DNA of 64,000 nucleotides from Rhizobium sp. AQ_MP. Its GTDB lineage: Bacteria > Pseudomonadota > Alphaproteobacteria > Rhizobiales > Rhizobiaceae. Under the pieces are notes generated by a model. It was not told the DNA's origin. It saw only the letters and a program-made list of their open reading frames with translations, and did not search any database. Of this stretch, positions 6,314 to 15,672 are shown one piece after another. The stretch is from positions 413,328-477,327 of the forward strand of contig NZ_JACJVI010000003.1 of NCBI RefSeq assembly GCF_014237835.1, read 5' to 3'. The translations under genes and the position numbers were made by a program. The first letter of the stretch is position 1; the number at the start of each line of letters is the position of its first letter.

Positions 6314-8974
6314 TCACTGAATATCCAGCAGCCGCTCGAGGTAACGCCGCTCGATCTCTGGGCTTGAGTTTTCGCCGAGCTTTTCGCGGATCGCTTCGAG
6401 GATTTCGCGGGCGCGCTGGACGTCGATCTCGTCGGGAACCTTGACCTGCTCGCCGAAGTCGGGTCCGCTGGTTGCGCGGGGCCTGCCAAGCGGATCACGA
6501 TCATCCTGATTGCCCTGGCCCTGGCCCATCTGCGGCCCCTGGCCGTCCTGGCCCTGCTGCGCCTGCATCATCTGGTTCATCATGTCACGGGCACCCTGGC
6601 GCAGTGCTTCCATCGCGCGTCCCTGGCCCTGAACGGCACGGTCACCCTGACCCTGACCGAGTGCTTCGCCGGCGCCCTGCATTTCCTGCTGCGCTTCTCC
6701 GAAGCCCGGACCCGGCTCCATGCCCATGCCCTTCAAGCCTTCCTGCAGTTCGCCGAGCTGCCGGCCGAGTTGCTCCTGCTGCTGGCGCAACTGGCGCAGT
6801 GCCTCGCGCAGCTGTTCCGCGGTCATTCCGTCGAGGTTCTGCTGGCCCTGTTGGCCTTGCTGCCCCTGCTGTCCCTGCTGACCTTGCTGGCCCTCGGCGC
6901 CCTCCTCGCCCTGCTGCGGATCACCGCGCTGCATGCGGTCGCGCAGCGCCTGGTCAAGGCGGAAGGTCTCGTCCATCAACCGCTGCTGCTCCTGCATGAT
7001 CTCGCCGAGCTTGTCGATCTGGCGACGGGCCTCGCTGTTCTGCTGCTGCTGGCCCTGCTGCGGCCGGCCGGCCTGGAGATTGTTCATCATCCGCTGCAGT
7101 TCAGACAGAAGCTGCTGTGCCTGGTCCCGGTTGCCGGAGCGCGCGAGGTTTTCCAGCTGGTCGAGCAGGTTGTCGAGATCCTGCTGGCGCAGGGTGTTCT
7201 GCGCCTGTTGCTGTTGCTCGCCCTGCTGGTTGGGCATGCGCTGGGCAAGCGCCTGGAGGAATTCCTGCATCGCCGAACGGAGCTCGGCCATGAGGCGCTG
7301 GATTTCCTCGTCGCTTGCGCCGTTTTCCAGAGCATCCGACAGAGCCTGCTGGGCGTCGCGCAGGCGGCGTTCGGCAAGCGACAGGTCGCCGTCCTCGATG
7401 CCGAGCGCGATTTCCCAGAGATAGTCGGCCGTGTCCTTCAGCTGCTCTTCGCCTTTCGCAGCATTCATGCGGGCGCGGGCGCTCTCGATGGCGAGGAAGT
7501 TACCGAGGTCGGGAATGGTCTCGTCGGGTCGGATGACCAGCGCCTCGTTCAGCTCGACCGCCTTCGGCATCTGGCGGGTGTCGAGGGCGAAAACCTTGCG
7601 CTGCTCGGCCACGGCGGCAGCCAGCGGATCGTTGAAGTTGCGGCCGGGCAGCTGCATCTCGATCGGCTCGCTGCGGCCCGTCTGGCCAGCGCCGTCGGTC
7701 GCGACCAGCGTTATCTTCACCATCTGGCCGGCGAGCGGATGTTCGGTGATGTTGCGGCTGGCAACCCCCTTCGTGTCGCGGGCATTGTGGCGCGGCAGGT
7801 CGAGCTTGTAATCCGGATGCGGATAGAGCGGCGTCGCGCCGGCCTGCTCTTCCAACGGCACGATCTCGGCATGGGCCTTCTGCAGGCCGTAGTCATCCTT
7901 GGCGGTGAAGGCGATCTCGAGCGCACCGTTGATTGCGCGGCGCGGCGTGCCGTCAAACGCAATCTCGGGTGCCCTGTCCGGCGTGACGCCGATCGTCCAG
8001 ATGCGGTCGGCCACGCGCAGTTCGCCGGCCTCGTCCAGCTCCAGTTCATGGGTGCGCGCCACCATCGGCGCATTCGGCGCCGGGGCGGGCGGGGGTGTCG
8101 GGACGGCTGTCTGACTGCGTGCGTCAATCTCGGAACCGGCCGTCGGCGTGCGGGCCGCATCGTCCTTCTCCGCAACGTCGAGGACGGCGCCATCCGACTG
8201 CTTGACGAAAAGAACCTTCTCTTCCGAGGGCCCGCCGCTGATGCGCACGGTGACCTTGGATTTCTGCGGCACCGTCACGCCGGCTGCATCCTGGGTCCCG
8301 AGGCCCGAGAGGAAGACCGGCGGCTGGCCGGTATAGCCGGGCGGCGTGATCCAGGCGTCGATGCGGATCGCCGGCGCCTCGCTTTCGGGCACATGCTGGC
8401 GGAAGGCATCGGCAATCTGCCCCGCGCCATTGGAACCGGAATAGGCTAGCGCCGTGACGAAGAGCAGGGCCGGTACGGCGCGCAGCGCGTAGCGGTCGTA
8501 GCGGGCGATGTCCGGCTGCGGCAAGCCGGCATCCAGCGCCGCTATGCGCTCGGCCATGCGCCGCTGGTGCTCCTGCCAGAGCGCCCGGGCAAAGGGTGTG
8601 TCTGCCGCGATCTCGTCGTCCTGCACCGCCACTGGCTGATGGGGCAGGCCGTTTCGCTCTTCAAGCAGCCTGTCGGCTTCGGCAATACTGGGCAGCCTGA
8701 GCTTCAGGAAGGGCAGGAAGGAGGCGACAAAAGCGAAGACCAGAATGAATACGATTGCCAGGCGGACAAGATCCGGCACTTCGCGGTAGACGCCGAGCCA
8801 GGCCAGAGCAACGAACAGAGCCGCAATGCCGAGGACGGGCAGGAACAGCGGAAGAAGGCGCTCGGCAAAGAGCACGGAACGGGCGAGCACACGTTTGATG
8901 CCCACGCGCCGCGCGAGCTTCGGGTCGTCCTTGAAGGCGCCTTTCCTGTGGCCGGCCGGGCGGGAAGAGCTCAT
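6314..8974 (-). CDS. TIGR02302 / DUF4175 family membrane protein
   Basis: The 886-residue protein has two membrane helices close to the N terminus (about 37-57 and 69-92) and a third near 168-185. A large periplasmic-type region follows with beta-rich segments (about 200-450), then a long Gln-rich C-terminal half with coiled-coil propensity (about 530-800). This layout defines the alphaproteobacterial TIGR02302 family, whose function is unknown. A run of six QQG units encoded by 9-bp repeats lies in the Gln-rich part. The gene is the last in a minus-strand row with lysA, 134 bp after the lysA stop. The family call is firm. A role in the cell envelope is a guess from topology. Confidence 0.85.
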   Translation of the reverse strand: MSSSRPAGHRKGAFKDDPKLARRVGIKRVLARSVLFAERLLPLFLPVLGIAALFVALAWLGVYREVPDLVRLAIVFILVFAFVASFLPFLKLRLPSIAEADRLLEERNGLPHQPVAVQDDEIAADTPFARALWQEHQRRMAERIAALDAGLPQPDIARYDRYALRAVPALLFVTALAYSGSNGAGQIADAFRQHVPESEAPAIRIDAWITPPGYTGQPPVFLSGLGTQDAAGVTVPQKSKVTVRISGGPSEEKVLFVKQSDGAVLDVAEKDDAARTPTAGSEIDARSQTAVPTPPPAPAPNAPMVARTHELELDEAGELRVADRIWTIGVTPDRAPEIAFDGTPRRAINGALEIAFTAKDDYGLQKAHAEIVPLEEQAGATPLYPHPDYKLDLPRHNARDTKGVASRNITEHPLAGQMVKITLVATDGAGQTGRSEPIEMQLPGRNFNDPLAAAVAEQRKVFALDTRQMPKAVELNEALVIRPDETIPDLGNFLAIESARARMNAAKGEEQLKDTADYLWEIALGIEDGDLSLAERRLRDAQQALSDALENGASDEEIQRLMAELRSAMQEFLQALAQRMPNQQGEQQQQAQNTLRQQDLDNLLDQLENLARSGNRDQAQQLLSELQRMMNNLQAGRPQQGQQQQNSEARRQIDKLGEIMQEQQRLMDETFRLDQALRDRMQRGDPQQGEEGAEGQQGQQGQQGQQGQQGQQNLDGMTAEQLREALRQLRQQQEQLGRQLGELQEGLKGMGMEPGPGFGEAQQEMQGAGEALGQGQGDRAVQGQGRAMEALRQGARDMMNQMMQAQQGQDGQGPQMGQGQGNQDDRDPLGRPRATSGPDFGEQVKVPDEIDVQRAREILEAIREKLGENSSPEIERRYLERLLDIQ
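6839..6892 (-). repeat. Six 9-bp tandem units encoding Gln-Gln-Gly
   Basis: Six consecutive 9-bp units, each coding Gln-Gln-Gly on the minus strand with third-base variation, form a short in-frame minisatellite in the TIGR02302 gene. Loss or gain of units would change length without shifting the frame. Confidence 0.75.
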
Positions 8975-9108
8975 CCGTCTGGTCTCCGAGAGCGCCGCGC
9001 GTCAGACACGGCTGAGTGTACTCGAAGATAGCAGTCTTTGTGGCGAAGACGAGGGCGGCGGGCGTGAGGGGGGAGTTTTTCCCGCCTCATCGCCGAATTG
9101 TGAATGAA

Positions 9109-10377
9109 TCAGGCCAGCCAGTCGGGCACGCTGTCGAGCGCGATCAGGTCGTCATAGGTCGGACGCCGGCGAATCACGTGGAACTCGTTGCCGTTGACCA
9201 ACACCTCCGGCACCAGCCGGCGGGTGTTGTAGGTGCCGGCCTGCACGGCGCCATAGGCCCCGGCCGAGCCAACGGCGATGAGGTCGCCGGGCTTGGGCAT
9301 GGCCATCTCGCGGTCGAGCGCCAGATAGTCGCCGGTCTCGCAAACGGGGCCGACGACATCGGCCTTGATGCGCGGGGCATTCGCCGCCGAGATCACCACA
9401 GGCTTGATCTCGTGATAGGCCTCGTAGAGGGTCGGGCGGATCAGGTCGTTCATCGCGCCGTCGACGATGACGAAAGTCTTGTCGCCGCCGTCCTTCACAT
9501 AGATGACCTCGGTCACGAGGATGCCGGCATTGCCGACGATCAGGCGGCCAGGCTCGGTGACGATCCGGCAGTTCAGGCCCGACAGCTGATCCTTGACGAT
9601 CCGGGCATAGGCGTCCGGCTCCGGCGGCGGGTTGTTGTCGTCCTTGTAAGGAATGCCGAGGCCACCGCCGACATCGACGTGGTCGATCGTGTGGCCATCG
9701 CTGCGCAGCGTCTCGACGAGTTCGCGCAGCAGGCGGAAGGCATCCTCGAAGGGCTGCAGATCGGTGATCTGGCTGCCGATATGCATGTCGATGCCGGACA
9801 CCTGGATCCCCTCCAGCGTCGCGGCACGAGCATAGACTGCACGCGCGCGCTCGTAGGAGATGCCGAACTTGTTTTCCTTCTTGCCGGTCGAGATCTTCGC
9901 GTGGGTCTTTGCGTCGACATCCGGATTGATGCGGAAGGAGACATGGGCCTTCTTGCCGGCCTTGATGGCGCGCTGATTGAGGATCTCCAGCTCCGGCTCG
10001 CTCTCGACGTTGAAGCAGTAGATGCCGGCTTCTAGTCCTAAGTCCATCTCGCTCGGCGTCTTGCCGACGCCGGAGAACATGATGCGGTCTGCCGGGATGC
10101 CAGCGGCCAGTGCACGGCGAAGCTCCCCCTCCGAGACCACGTCGACACCGGCGCCGAGGCGACCCAGCGTCTTGAGGACAGCCTGGTTGGAATTCGCCTT
10201 CATCGCATAGCAGACGAGGGCGTCGACACCGTCGAAGGCTTTGGAGAAGACCTTGTAGTGCCGCTCCAGCGTCGCGGTCGAATAGCAGTAGAAGGGTGTG
10301 CCGACGGTGCGCGCAATCTCGGGGATGGCCACGCCCTCGGCGTAGAGAACGCCGTCGCGATACTCGAAGTGGTTCAC
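9109..10377 (-). CDS. lysA: Diaminopimelate decarboxylase
   Basis: This 422-residue PLP enzyme catalyses the last step of lysine synthesis, decarboxylating meso-diaminopimelate. The PLP lysine is Lys60 in CYAMKANSN. The HIGSQI segment, the GGGLGIPY phosphate loop, EPGRLIVGNAG and the C-terminal CETGD motif supplied by the partner subunit are all present. It follows the small lipoprotein gene by 13 bp, the same lipoprotein-lysA pairing found in many proteobacteria. Upstream argH ends in its own terminator, so lipoprotein-lysA probably has a promoter in the 10580-10620 gap. Confidence 0.96.
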   Translation of the reverse strand: MNHFEYRDGVLYAEGVAIPEIARTVGTPFYCYSTATLERHYKVFSKAFDGVDALVCYAMKANSNQAVLKTLGRLGAGVDVVSEGELRRALAAGIPADRIMFSGVGKTPSEMDLGLEAGIYCFNVESEPELEILNQRAIKAGKKAHVSFRINPDVDAKTHAKISTGKKENKFGISYERARAVYARAATLEGIQVSGIDMHIGSQITDLQPFEDAFRLLRELVETLRSDGHTIDHVDVGGGLGIPYKDDNNPPPEPDAYARIVKDQLSGLNCRIVTEPGRLIVGNAGILVTEVIYVKDGGDKTFVIVDGAMNDLIRPTLYEAYHEIKPVVISAANAPRIKADVVGPVCETGDYLALDREMAMPKPGDLIAVGSAGAYGAVQAGTYNTRRLVPEVLVNGNEFHVIRRRPTYDDLIALDSVPDWLA

Positions 10378-10390
10378 GGATTAAGCCCTG

Positions 10391-10579
10391 TCAAAGAAGC
10401 GGGTCGAGAACGAACGGAGTATCCGGCGTCTTTTCGACCGGGGCGTCGCGCTTGTTCTGCTGGTCGACAGGCGTGCTCGGCGGGTCGAGGTCACCTTTGC
10501 GGCCGCAGGCAGACAGAGCCAGCGAGGCAGCGAGCAGCAGAGAGAGCGTGAGCGTCGTGCGTTTCAGCGAATTCACCAT
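10391..10579 (-). CDS. lptM: Small lipoprotein, LptM-like
   Basis: A 62-residue protein with a lipoprotein signal peptide: a basic start (MVNSLKRT), a hydrophobic core, and the lipobox LSAC. The first mature residues are CGRKGDLDPP, matching the CGxKGxLxxP pattern of LptM (formerly YifL), which assists maturation of the LptDE lipopolysaccharide translocon in E. coli. The upstream in-frame TTG at 10591 would add four residues, so the ATG at 10579 is preferred. The remainder of the chain is disordered and Pro/Asp-rich. The symbol is given by motif and by the adjacent lysA; its role in this organism is inferred. Confidence 0.75.
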   Translation of the reverse strand: MVNSLKRTTLTLSLLLAASLALSACGRKGDLDPPSTPVDQQNKRDAPVEKTPDTPFVLDPLL

Positions 10580-10619
10580 GACCCGATCCAAAGAAATATC
10601 GTTGTGCTAGCGTGTACAG

Positions 10620-10643
10620 AAAAAAGGGGCGCTTGTGCACCCC
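10620..10643 (-). terminator. Rho-independent terminator after argH
   Basis: Read on the minus strand, GGGGTGC and GCGCCCC pair (one G-T pair) around an ACAA loop, followed directly by six T. It separates argH from the lipoprotein-lysA unit. Confidence 0.85.
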
Positions 10644-10688
10644 TGATCTCGTGATGAATGGCCGGCGTTGCCGTGATCTGTCGCCCGC

Positions 10689-12092
10689 TCAGTTTCTGGC
10701 TCGCCACCAGGCGATCTGCTTTCTGACTTCAGACGGCGCCGTGCCGCCGAAGCTCTTGCGGCTGGCGACGGAGGCCTCGACTGTGAGAACGTTGAAGACA
10801 TCAGCCGTGATCGCTGAATTGATGCTCTGCAGTTCCTCGAGCGAAAGCTCTGCGAGATCGCAGCCCTTCTTCTCGGCCATGGCAACGGCATTGCCGGTCA
10901 CATGATGCGCATCGCGGAAGGGGAGGCCGGCTTCGCGCACCAGCCAGTCTGCAAGGTCGGTCGCGGTCGAGTAACCGGAGCCGGCGGCCGCCTTCATCCT
11001 GTCGGTGCGGATGGTCATGTCGGTGACCATGCCGGTCATGGCGGCGATTGCCAGTTCCAGGCTCTCGGCGGCGTCGAAGACCTGTTCCTTGTCTTCCTGC
11101 ATGTCCTTGGAATAGGCGAGCGGCAGGCCCTTCATCACGGTCAGAAGCGCGATCAGCGAACCGTTGATGCGGCCAGTCTTGGCGCGCACGAGCTCTGCGG
11201 CGTCCGGGTTCTTCTTCTGCGGCATGATCGACGAACCGGTCGAAAACGCGTCCGACAGGCGGATGAAGCCGAATTGCGGGGTCGACCAGATGACGATCTC
11301 TTCGGCCAGGCGCGACAGATGGGTTGCCGCGATGGAGGCGATCGAGAGGAATTCGAGCGCAAAGTCGCGGTCTGAGACGGTGTCGATCGAGTTGCGGGTC
11401 GGCTCGCGGAAGCCGAGGGCCTGTGCCGTCATGTGGCGGTCGATCGGGTAGCCGGTGCCGGCAAGGGCTGCTGCCCCGATCGGGCTTTCGTCGAGGTGTT
11501 CAATCGCATGGCGCACGCGCTGGCGGTCACGGCCGAACATCTCGACATAGGCCATGCAGTGATGACCGAAGGTCACCGGCTGAGCCGTCTGCAGATGGGT
11601 GAAGCCGGGCATGACGGTGTCGGCATGCTCTTCCGCCCGGTCGAGGAATGCCGCGATCAGGCCGGAAAGGGCAGCTTCCGTCTTCTGCAGCTCTTCCTTT
11701 ACCCAGAGGCGGAAGTCGAGCGCCACCTGGTCGTTACGCGAGCGGGCGGTATGGAGACGACCGGCAGCGGAGCCGATCAGCTCGGCAAGGCGCGCCTCGA
11801 CGTTCATATGGATATCTTCGAGCTTGCGCGAGAAGACGAACTGGCCGCTTTCGATCTCTGACAGGATCGTGTCCAAGCCGTGAAGGATCTTGTCTTTATC
11901 TTCGGCCGAGATGATGCCTTGGTGCGCCAGCATGGTCGCATGCGCCTTTGAGCCGCGGATATCCTGGGCGTAAAGCTTCTTGTCGAAACCGATGGAGGCA
12001 TTTATCTCCTCCATGATGGCCGAAGGCCCCGAGGCGAAGCGACCGCCCCACATCTGGTTGGAGGATTTGGTGTCCTTGATGTCCTCGGCCAT
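10689..12092 (-). CDS. argH: Argininosuccinate lyase
   Basis: The 467-residue enzyme splits argininosuccinate into arginine and fumarate in the last step of arginine synthesis. The superfamily signature [12 protein letters not shown] is at residues 286-297 with the catalytic serine loop, the substrate motif HTARSRNDQ at 114-122, and the catalytic-region histidine in GFTHLQ at 166. The open frame continues 56 codons upstream, but that part overlaps tlpA and lacks family similarity, so the ATG at 12092 is used. It gives the standard length. The gene diverges from tlpA with only 24 bp between start codons. A strong terminator follows at 10620-10643. Confidence 0.96.
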   Translation of the reverse strand: MAEDIKDTKSSNQMWGGRFASGPSAIMEEINASIGFDKKLYAQDIRGSKAHATMLAHQGIISAEDKDKILHGLDTILSEIESGQFVFSRKLEDIHMNVEARLAELIGSAAGRLHTARSRNDQVALDFRLWVKEELQKTEAALSGLIAAFLDRAEEHADTVMPGFTHLQTAQPVTFGHHCMAYVEMFGRDRQRVRHAIEHLDESPIGAAALAGTGYPIDRHMTAQALGFREPTRNSIDTVSDRDFALEFLSIASIAATHLSRLAEEIVIWSTPQFGFIRLSDAFSTGSSIMPQKKNPDAAELVRAKTGRINGSLIALLTVMKGLPLAYSKDMQEDKEQVFDAAESLELAIAAMTGMVTDMTIRTDRMKAAAGSGYSTATDLADWLVREAGLPFRDAHHVTGNAVAMAEKKGCDLAELSLEELQSINSAITADVFNVLTVEASVASRKSFGGTAPSEVRKQIAWWRARN

Positions 12093-12116
12093 GGAATGCC
12101 CGTCCTGGAGAATGAC

Positions 12117-12782
12117 ATGACAGAAAAGAAACCCGCGGGTCTCTTCCCCACCAAGCTGGTTGCAATTGCGGCGGTGGCCGGCATCGTCGCCGGCGCGGCT
12201 GCGGTATACGTGAGACAGACCATGTCTGGCAATGCCGTGGAGACCGCCGATGCCGCCCAATGCGAGGGTTCTGTCGCCAAAGCCGAGCTGTTGAAGCCTT
12301 ACCTCAAGGGCGACGTGGCGGCGATGATACCGGTGAGTGAGCCCAAGCCCATTCAGGGGCTCAATTTCCAGGACAAGGCCGGCTCAGCCATGACCATGGC
12401 CAACTTCGCGAATAAGACGGTGCTGATCAATCTCTGGGCCACCTGGTGTGTGCCCTGCCGAGAGGAAATGCCGGCCCTCAACAACCTGCAGAAGGCCGCG
12501 GGCGGTGAGGCTTTCCAGGTGCTCGCGATCAACATCGATACCGGCGATGTCGAGAAGCCGCAGACCTTCCTGGAAGAGACCGGTGTCGATGCACTCGGTC
12601 TTTACCGTGACGCATCCATGGGCGTCTTCAACCAGCTCAAGCGCGAGGGTCTTGCCTTCGGCCTGCCGGTCACCCTGCTCGTTGACGGCAAGGGTTGCCT
12701 ACTCGGCAGCATGAACGGCCCGGCCGTATGGGACGGCGCCGACGCCAAGGCATTGGTGGTGGCTGCTGCGACCGGCGGCTGA
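12117..12782 (+). CDS. tlpA: Thiol:disulfide interchange protein, TlpA family
   Basis: The 221-residue protein has an N-terminal membrane anchor (about residues 13-32) and a periplasmic thioredoxin fold with the active site WCVPC at 110-114. TlpA-type proteins reduce disulfides in the periplasm; in Bradyrhizobium TlpA reduces copper chaperones and CoxB for cytochrome oxidase assembly. A CTGGAG ribosome binding site precedes the ATG at 12117. An extra cysteine (residue 49) after the anchor and another near the C terminus (in GKGCLLG) match TlpA proteins. The close divergent pairing with argH is common in rhizobia as I recall it. Confidence 0.88.
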   Translation: MTEKKPAGLFPTKLVAIAAVAGIVAGAAAVYVRQTMSGNAVETADAAQCEGSVAKAELLKPYLKGDVAAMIPVSEPKPIQGLNFQDKAGSAMTMANFANKTVLINLWATWCVPCREEMPALNNLQKAAGGEAFQVLAINIDTGDVEKPQTFLEETGVDALGLYRDASMGVFNQLKREGLAFGLPVTLLVDGKGCLLGSMNGPAVWDGADAKALVVAAATGG

Positions 12783-12863
12783 CGGGTTGCGCCGCCAGCA
12801 AATGCCCAATCTCGATGATCGAAACCCCGGCGTTGTTGCGCCGATAGGTCGATGCCAAAGGTT

Positions 12864-13886
12864 TCAGTCCTGGTAGACCCGCGGCCTTACGATCTCGATG
12901 AAGCCCGCTTCGCCCTTGGCTGCGGCAAATTCCGGCGCGACGTCGAATTCGACGGTGGTGCCGTCTCCCGTCTTTGCCAGGACCCGCTTGGAGCCGGGCC
13001 GGTCGAGAATGCGCTGGATGGTCGCCGCAACGCCCTTGGCGGGATCATTGCTCCATTCGACATCCGTCGGACGGAACAGGAGTTCCGCCGCGCCGTCCTT
13101 CAGGCCGACTGCCGCATAGGTCATGTTGCCGACGGTCGCCTTCCCATTCGAGACGGTTGCCTTCAGGGCGTTGGTGTCGCCGAGGAAACGCATGACGAAG
13201 GCGTTGACCGGATGACGGCAGACCTCTTCGGGCGTTCCCTGCTGGACGATCTTGCCCTTGTCGAGGATCACCACACGATCGGCGAGATCAAGCGCCTCTT
13301 CCTGGTCGTGGGTAACGAACAGCGTGGTGATGCCGAGTTCGTCGTGAATGGAGCGCAGCCAGCGGCGCAGGTCGCGTCGGACATTGGCGTCAAGCGCGCC
13401 AAAGGGTTCGTCGAGCAGCAGCACGCGCGGGTCAACGGCAAGCGCACGGGCGAGCGCCACGCGCTGGCGCTGGCCGCCGGAGATCTGGCCGGGGAAACGT
13501 TCGCCGAGACCGGAAAGCTGCACCAGCGACAGCAGTTCCTCGACCCGGCGATCGATGTCGGCGCCCGAGCGCTTGACCTTGGACACCTTCATGCCGAAGG
13601 CAATGTTTTCGGCCACGGTCATATGCGGGAAGAGCGCATAATGCTGGAAGACGAAACCGACGCCGCGGTCGCGCACCGGAATATCGGTCGCGTCCTCGTC
13701 GCCGAAGTGGATATTGCCGCCATCGGCGAATTCGAGGCCTGCCACCATGCGCAGGATGGTCGTCTTGCCGGAGCCTGAGGGGCCAAGCAGCGCCACCAGC
13801 TCGCCGCTCTGAATATCGAGCGAGACACCATGCACGGCGCGGAAGGTTTCGAAGGTCTTGACGACGCTGTCGAGGCGAATGTTCAC
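12864..13886 (-). CDS. cysA: Sulfate/thiosulfate ABC transporter ATP-binding protein
   Basis: This is a 340-residue ABC ATPase with Walker A GPSGSGKT (35-42), signature ISGGQRQ (135-141), Walker B LLLDEP (156-161) and a C-terminal TOBE-like extension of about 100 residues, as in CysA. It energises sulfate import by the membrane pair CysT/CysW. The start ATGA overlaps the cysW stop, so translation is coupled. It is the last gene of the sbp-cysT-cysW-cysA unit and ends 81 bp from the convergent end of tlpA. The length is within the short CysA range. Confidence 0.94.
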   Translation of the reverse strand: MNIRLDSVVKTFETFRAVHGVSLDIQSGELVALLGPSGSGKTTILRMVAGLEFADGGNIHFGDEDATDIPVRDRGVGFVFQHYALFPHMTVAENIAFGMKVSKVKRSGADIDRRVEELLSLVQLSGLGERFPGQISGGQRQRVALARALAVDPRVLLLDEPFGALDANVRRDLRRWLRSIHDELGITTLFVTHDQEEALDLADRVVILDKGKIVQQGTPEEVCRHPVNAFVMRFLGDTNALKATVSNGKATVGNMTYAAVGLKDGAAELLFRPTDVEWSNDPAKGVAATIQRILDRPGSKRVLAKTGDGTTVEFDVAPEFAAAKGEAGFIEIVRPRVYQD

Positions 13887-14779
13887 GAGGTTACCTCCGG
13901 GGAATTCTGTGTGCCGGCCAGCGTCTGCGGGCGGTTGCGGCGCCCGGCGCCCTGGCGCTCGAGCAGGACCTTGGCCACCAGCGTGACGAGCGCGAGCGTC
14001 GCCAGGATCGAGGCGGCGGCAAAGGCGCCAACGGCATTGTAGTCGTGGTAGAGCAGTTCGATGTGCAGCGGAAGCGTGTTGGTCTGACCGCGGATATTGC
14101 CGGAGACCACAGAAACGGCACCGAACTCACCCATGACGCGGGCATTGCAGAGCACCACGCCATACAGCAGCGCCCATTTGATGTTGGGCAGTGTAATCGA
14201 GAAGAATGTCCGCCAGCCGCTGGCGCCGAGAGAGGTGGCAGCCTCTTCGAGGTCGCGCCCCTGGGCCTGCATCAGCGGGATCAGCTCGCGGGCCACGAAA
14301 GGGGCGGTGACGAACATCGATGCCAGCACGATGCCTGGCAGGGCGAACATGATCTTGAGTTCCATGCTGTCCAGCGCGGGACCGAACATGCCCTGCAGCC
14401 CGTAGACGAAGAGGTAGGACACCCCGGCCACGATCGGCGACACCGAGAAGGGGATCTCGATCAGGATGGTCAGCAGCCGCTTGCCGCGGAAATCGTGTTT
14501 GGTGATCGCCCAGGCCGCCGCGACGCCGAAAATCGTGTTGAGGGGCACGGCGATCAATGCCGTGATCACCGTCAGACCGATCGCATGGCGCGTGTCGGGG
14601 TCGGTTATGCTTTCCAGGAAGAAGGGCAGGCCGCGTGAGAAAGCCTGTTCCGCGATCACAGCGAGCGGTGCGACGATGAAGAGAACCACCATGACCAGCA
14701 CGGCAGTGATCAGGCTCCATTTGAAGATCGGGGCCTCGCCGACGCGAGGTGGCCTGCGGCCTTTCGTAATCTGGCTCAT
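13883..14779 (-). CDS. cysW: Sulfate/thiosulfate ABC transporter permease CysW
   Basis: The 298-residue inner-membrane protein has six predicted membrane helices and the binding-protein-dependent permease loop with pattern EAATSLGASGWRTF, which contacts CysA. The segment ARVMGEFGAVSVVSGNIRG is characteristic of CysW. It pairs with CysT to form the sulfate channel. Only 3 bp separate it from cysT, and its stop overlaps the cysA start, indicating one coupled operon. Confidence 0.93.
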   Translation of the reverse strand: MSQITKGRRPPRVGEAPIFKWSLITAVLVMVVLFIVAPLAVIAEQAFSRGLPFFLESITDPDTRHAIGLTVITALIAVPLNTIFGVAAAWAITKHDFRGKRLLTILIEIPFSVSPIVAGVSYLFVYGLQGMFGPALDSMELKIMFALPGIVLASMFVTAPFVARELIPLMQAQGRDLEEAATSLGASGWRTFFSITLPNIKWALLYGVVLCNARVMGEFGAVSVVSGNIRGQTNTLPLHIELLYHDYNAVGAFAAASILATLALVTLVAKVLLERQGAGRRNRPQTLAGTQNSPEVTS

Positions 14780-14782
14780 GGC

Positions 14783-15604
14783 TTAGCCTTTCACCGTGTA
14801 GCGCAGGGCGCGGGCCTGGAGGTAATTGGTGACCGCCAGCATGACGAAGGCCGCGATCAGCATGACGGAGGCAATCGCGGCCGATGCCGGGTAGTCGTAT
14901 TCCTCGAGCCGGATGAAGGCGAGCAGTGCCGTGATCTCGGTCGAGAAGGGCTGGTTGCCGGCGATGAAGATGATCGCTCCGAACTCACCCAGGCTGCGGG
15001 CAAAGGCCAGCGATGTGCCGGCGAGCAGGGCCGGGGTCAAAAGCGGCAGGATCACCCGGCGAAAGATCGCCCAGTCGCGGGAGCCAAGCGTCTGCGCGGC
15101 CTCTTCGAGCGCCGGATCGAGTTCTTCGAGGACCGGCTGAACGGTCCGGACAATAAAGGGCAGGCTGGTGAAGGCCATGGCCACCATGATGCCGAGCGGG
15201 GTATAGGCGACCTTGATGCCGATCTCTTCGAGGACGGCGCCAAACCAGCCGTTGGTCGCAAAAAGCGTCGTCAGCGAGATGCCCGCAACGGCTGTGGGCA
15301 GCGCGAAGGGCAGGTCGACCAGTGCATCGACGATGCGGCGACCGGGGAAGCGGTAGCGCACCAGAACCCAGGCAAGCGCCAGACCGAAGACGAGATTGAA
15401 CAGGGTGGCGACCAAGGCCGAGCCGATGGTCACGCCATAACTCGCCAGGGCACGGTCGGACGAGACGATGCGCCAGTAGTCGGACGGGCCAAGGCTCGCC
15501 GCCTTGAAGATGAGGGCCATCAACGGCAGAAGGATAATGATCGCCGCATAGACCAGCGTTATCCCGAGGGACAGCTTCAGGCCTGGCAAGACACGCCGTT
15601 TCAC
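14783..15604 (-). CDS. cysT: Sulfate/thiosulfate ABC transporter permease CysT (CysU)
   Basis: The inner-membrane permease shows six membrane helices and the EAA loop EEAAQTLGSRDWAIFRRV. The segment FARSLGEFGAIIFIAGN identifies it as the CysT half. The open frame begins with an ATG at 15640, but that codon lies in the loop of a 10-bp hairpin and has no free ribosome binding site. I prefer the GTG at 15604, preceded by AAAGGA eight bases upstream, giving 273 residues. It works with CysW and CysA to import sulfate delivered by the periplasmic binding protein encoded just upstream. Confidence 0.92.
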   Translation of the reverse strand: MKRRVLPGLKLSLGITLVYAAIIILLPLMALIFKAASLGPSDYWRIVSSDRALASYGVTIGSALVATLFNLVFGLALAWVLVRYRFPGRRIVDALVDLPFALPTAVAGISLTTLFATNGWFGAVLEEIGIKVAYTPLGIMVAMAFTSLPFIVRTVQPVLEELDPALEEAAQTLGSRDWAIFRRVILPLLTPALLAGTSLAFARSLGEFGAIIFIAGNQPFSTEITALLAFIRLEEYDYPASAAIASVMLIAAFVMLAVTNYLQARALRYTVKG

Positions 15605-15626
15605 GTCTTTTGTCCTTTCACGCGAA

Positions 15627-15650
15627 AACCGGCGGGCCATCCCGCCGGTT
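15627..15650 (-). terminator. Intercistronic hairpin between sbp and cysT
   Basis: AACCGGCGGG and CCCGCCGGTT form a perfect 10-bp stem around an ATGG loop, followed on the minus strand by TTCGCG. It lies 22 bp after the sbp stop. It could be a leaky terminator or a barrier to 3' exonucleases that keeps sbp mRNA more abundant than the permease mRNA. Confidence 0.65.
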
Positions 15651-15672
15651 CCTGTCGGTCCGTCATGCCGAC

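Noticed and set aside
6770..8449. 559-codon plus-strand open frame opposite the TIGR02302 gene
   Set aside because: It is an antisense shadow produced by high GC3 codon use of the real gene; the translation is Leu/Arg-rich without domains.
12093..12260. 56-codon N-terminal extension of argH
   Set aside because: It overlaps tlpA on the other strand and lies outside the conserved lyase; the ATG at 12092 gives the standard length.
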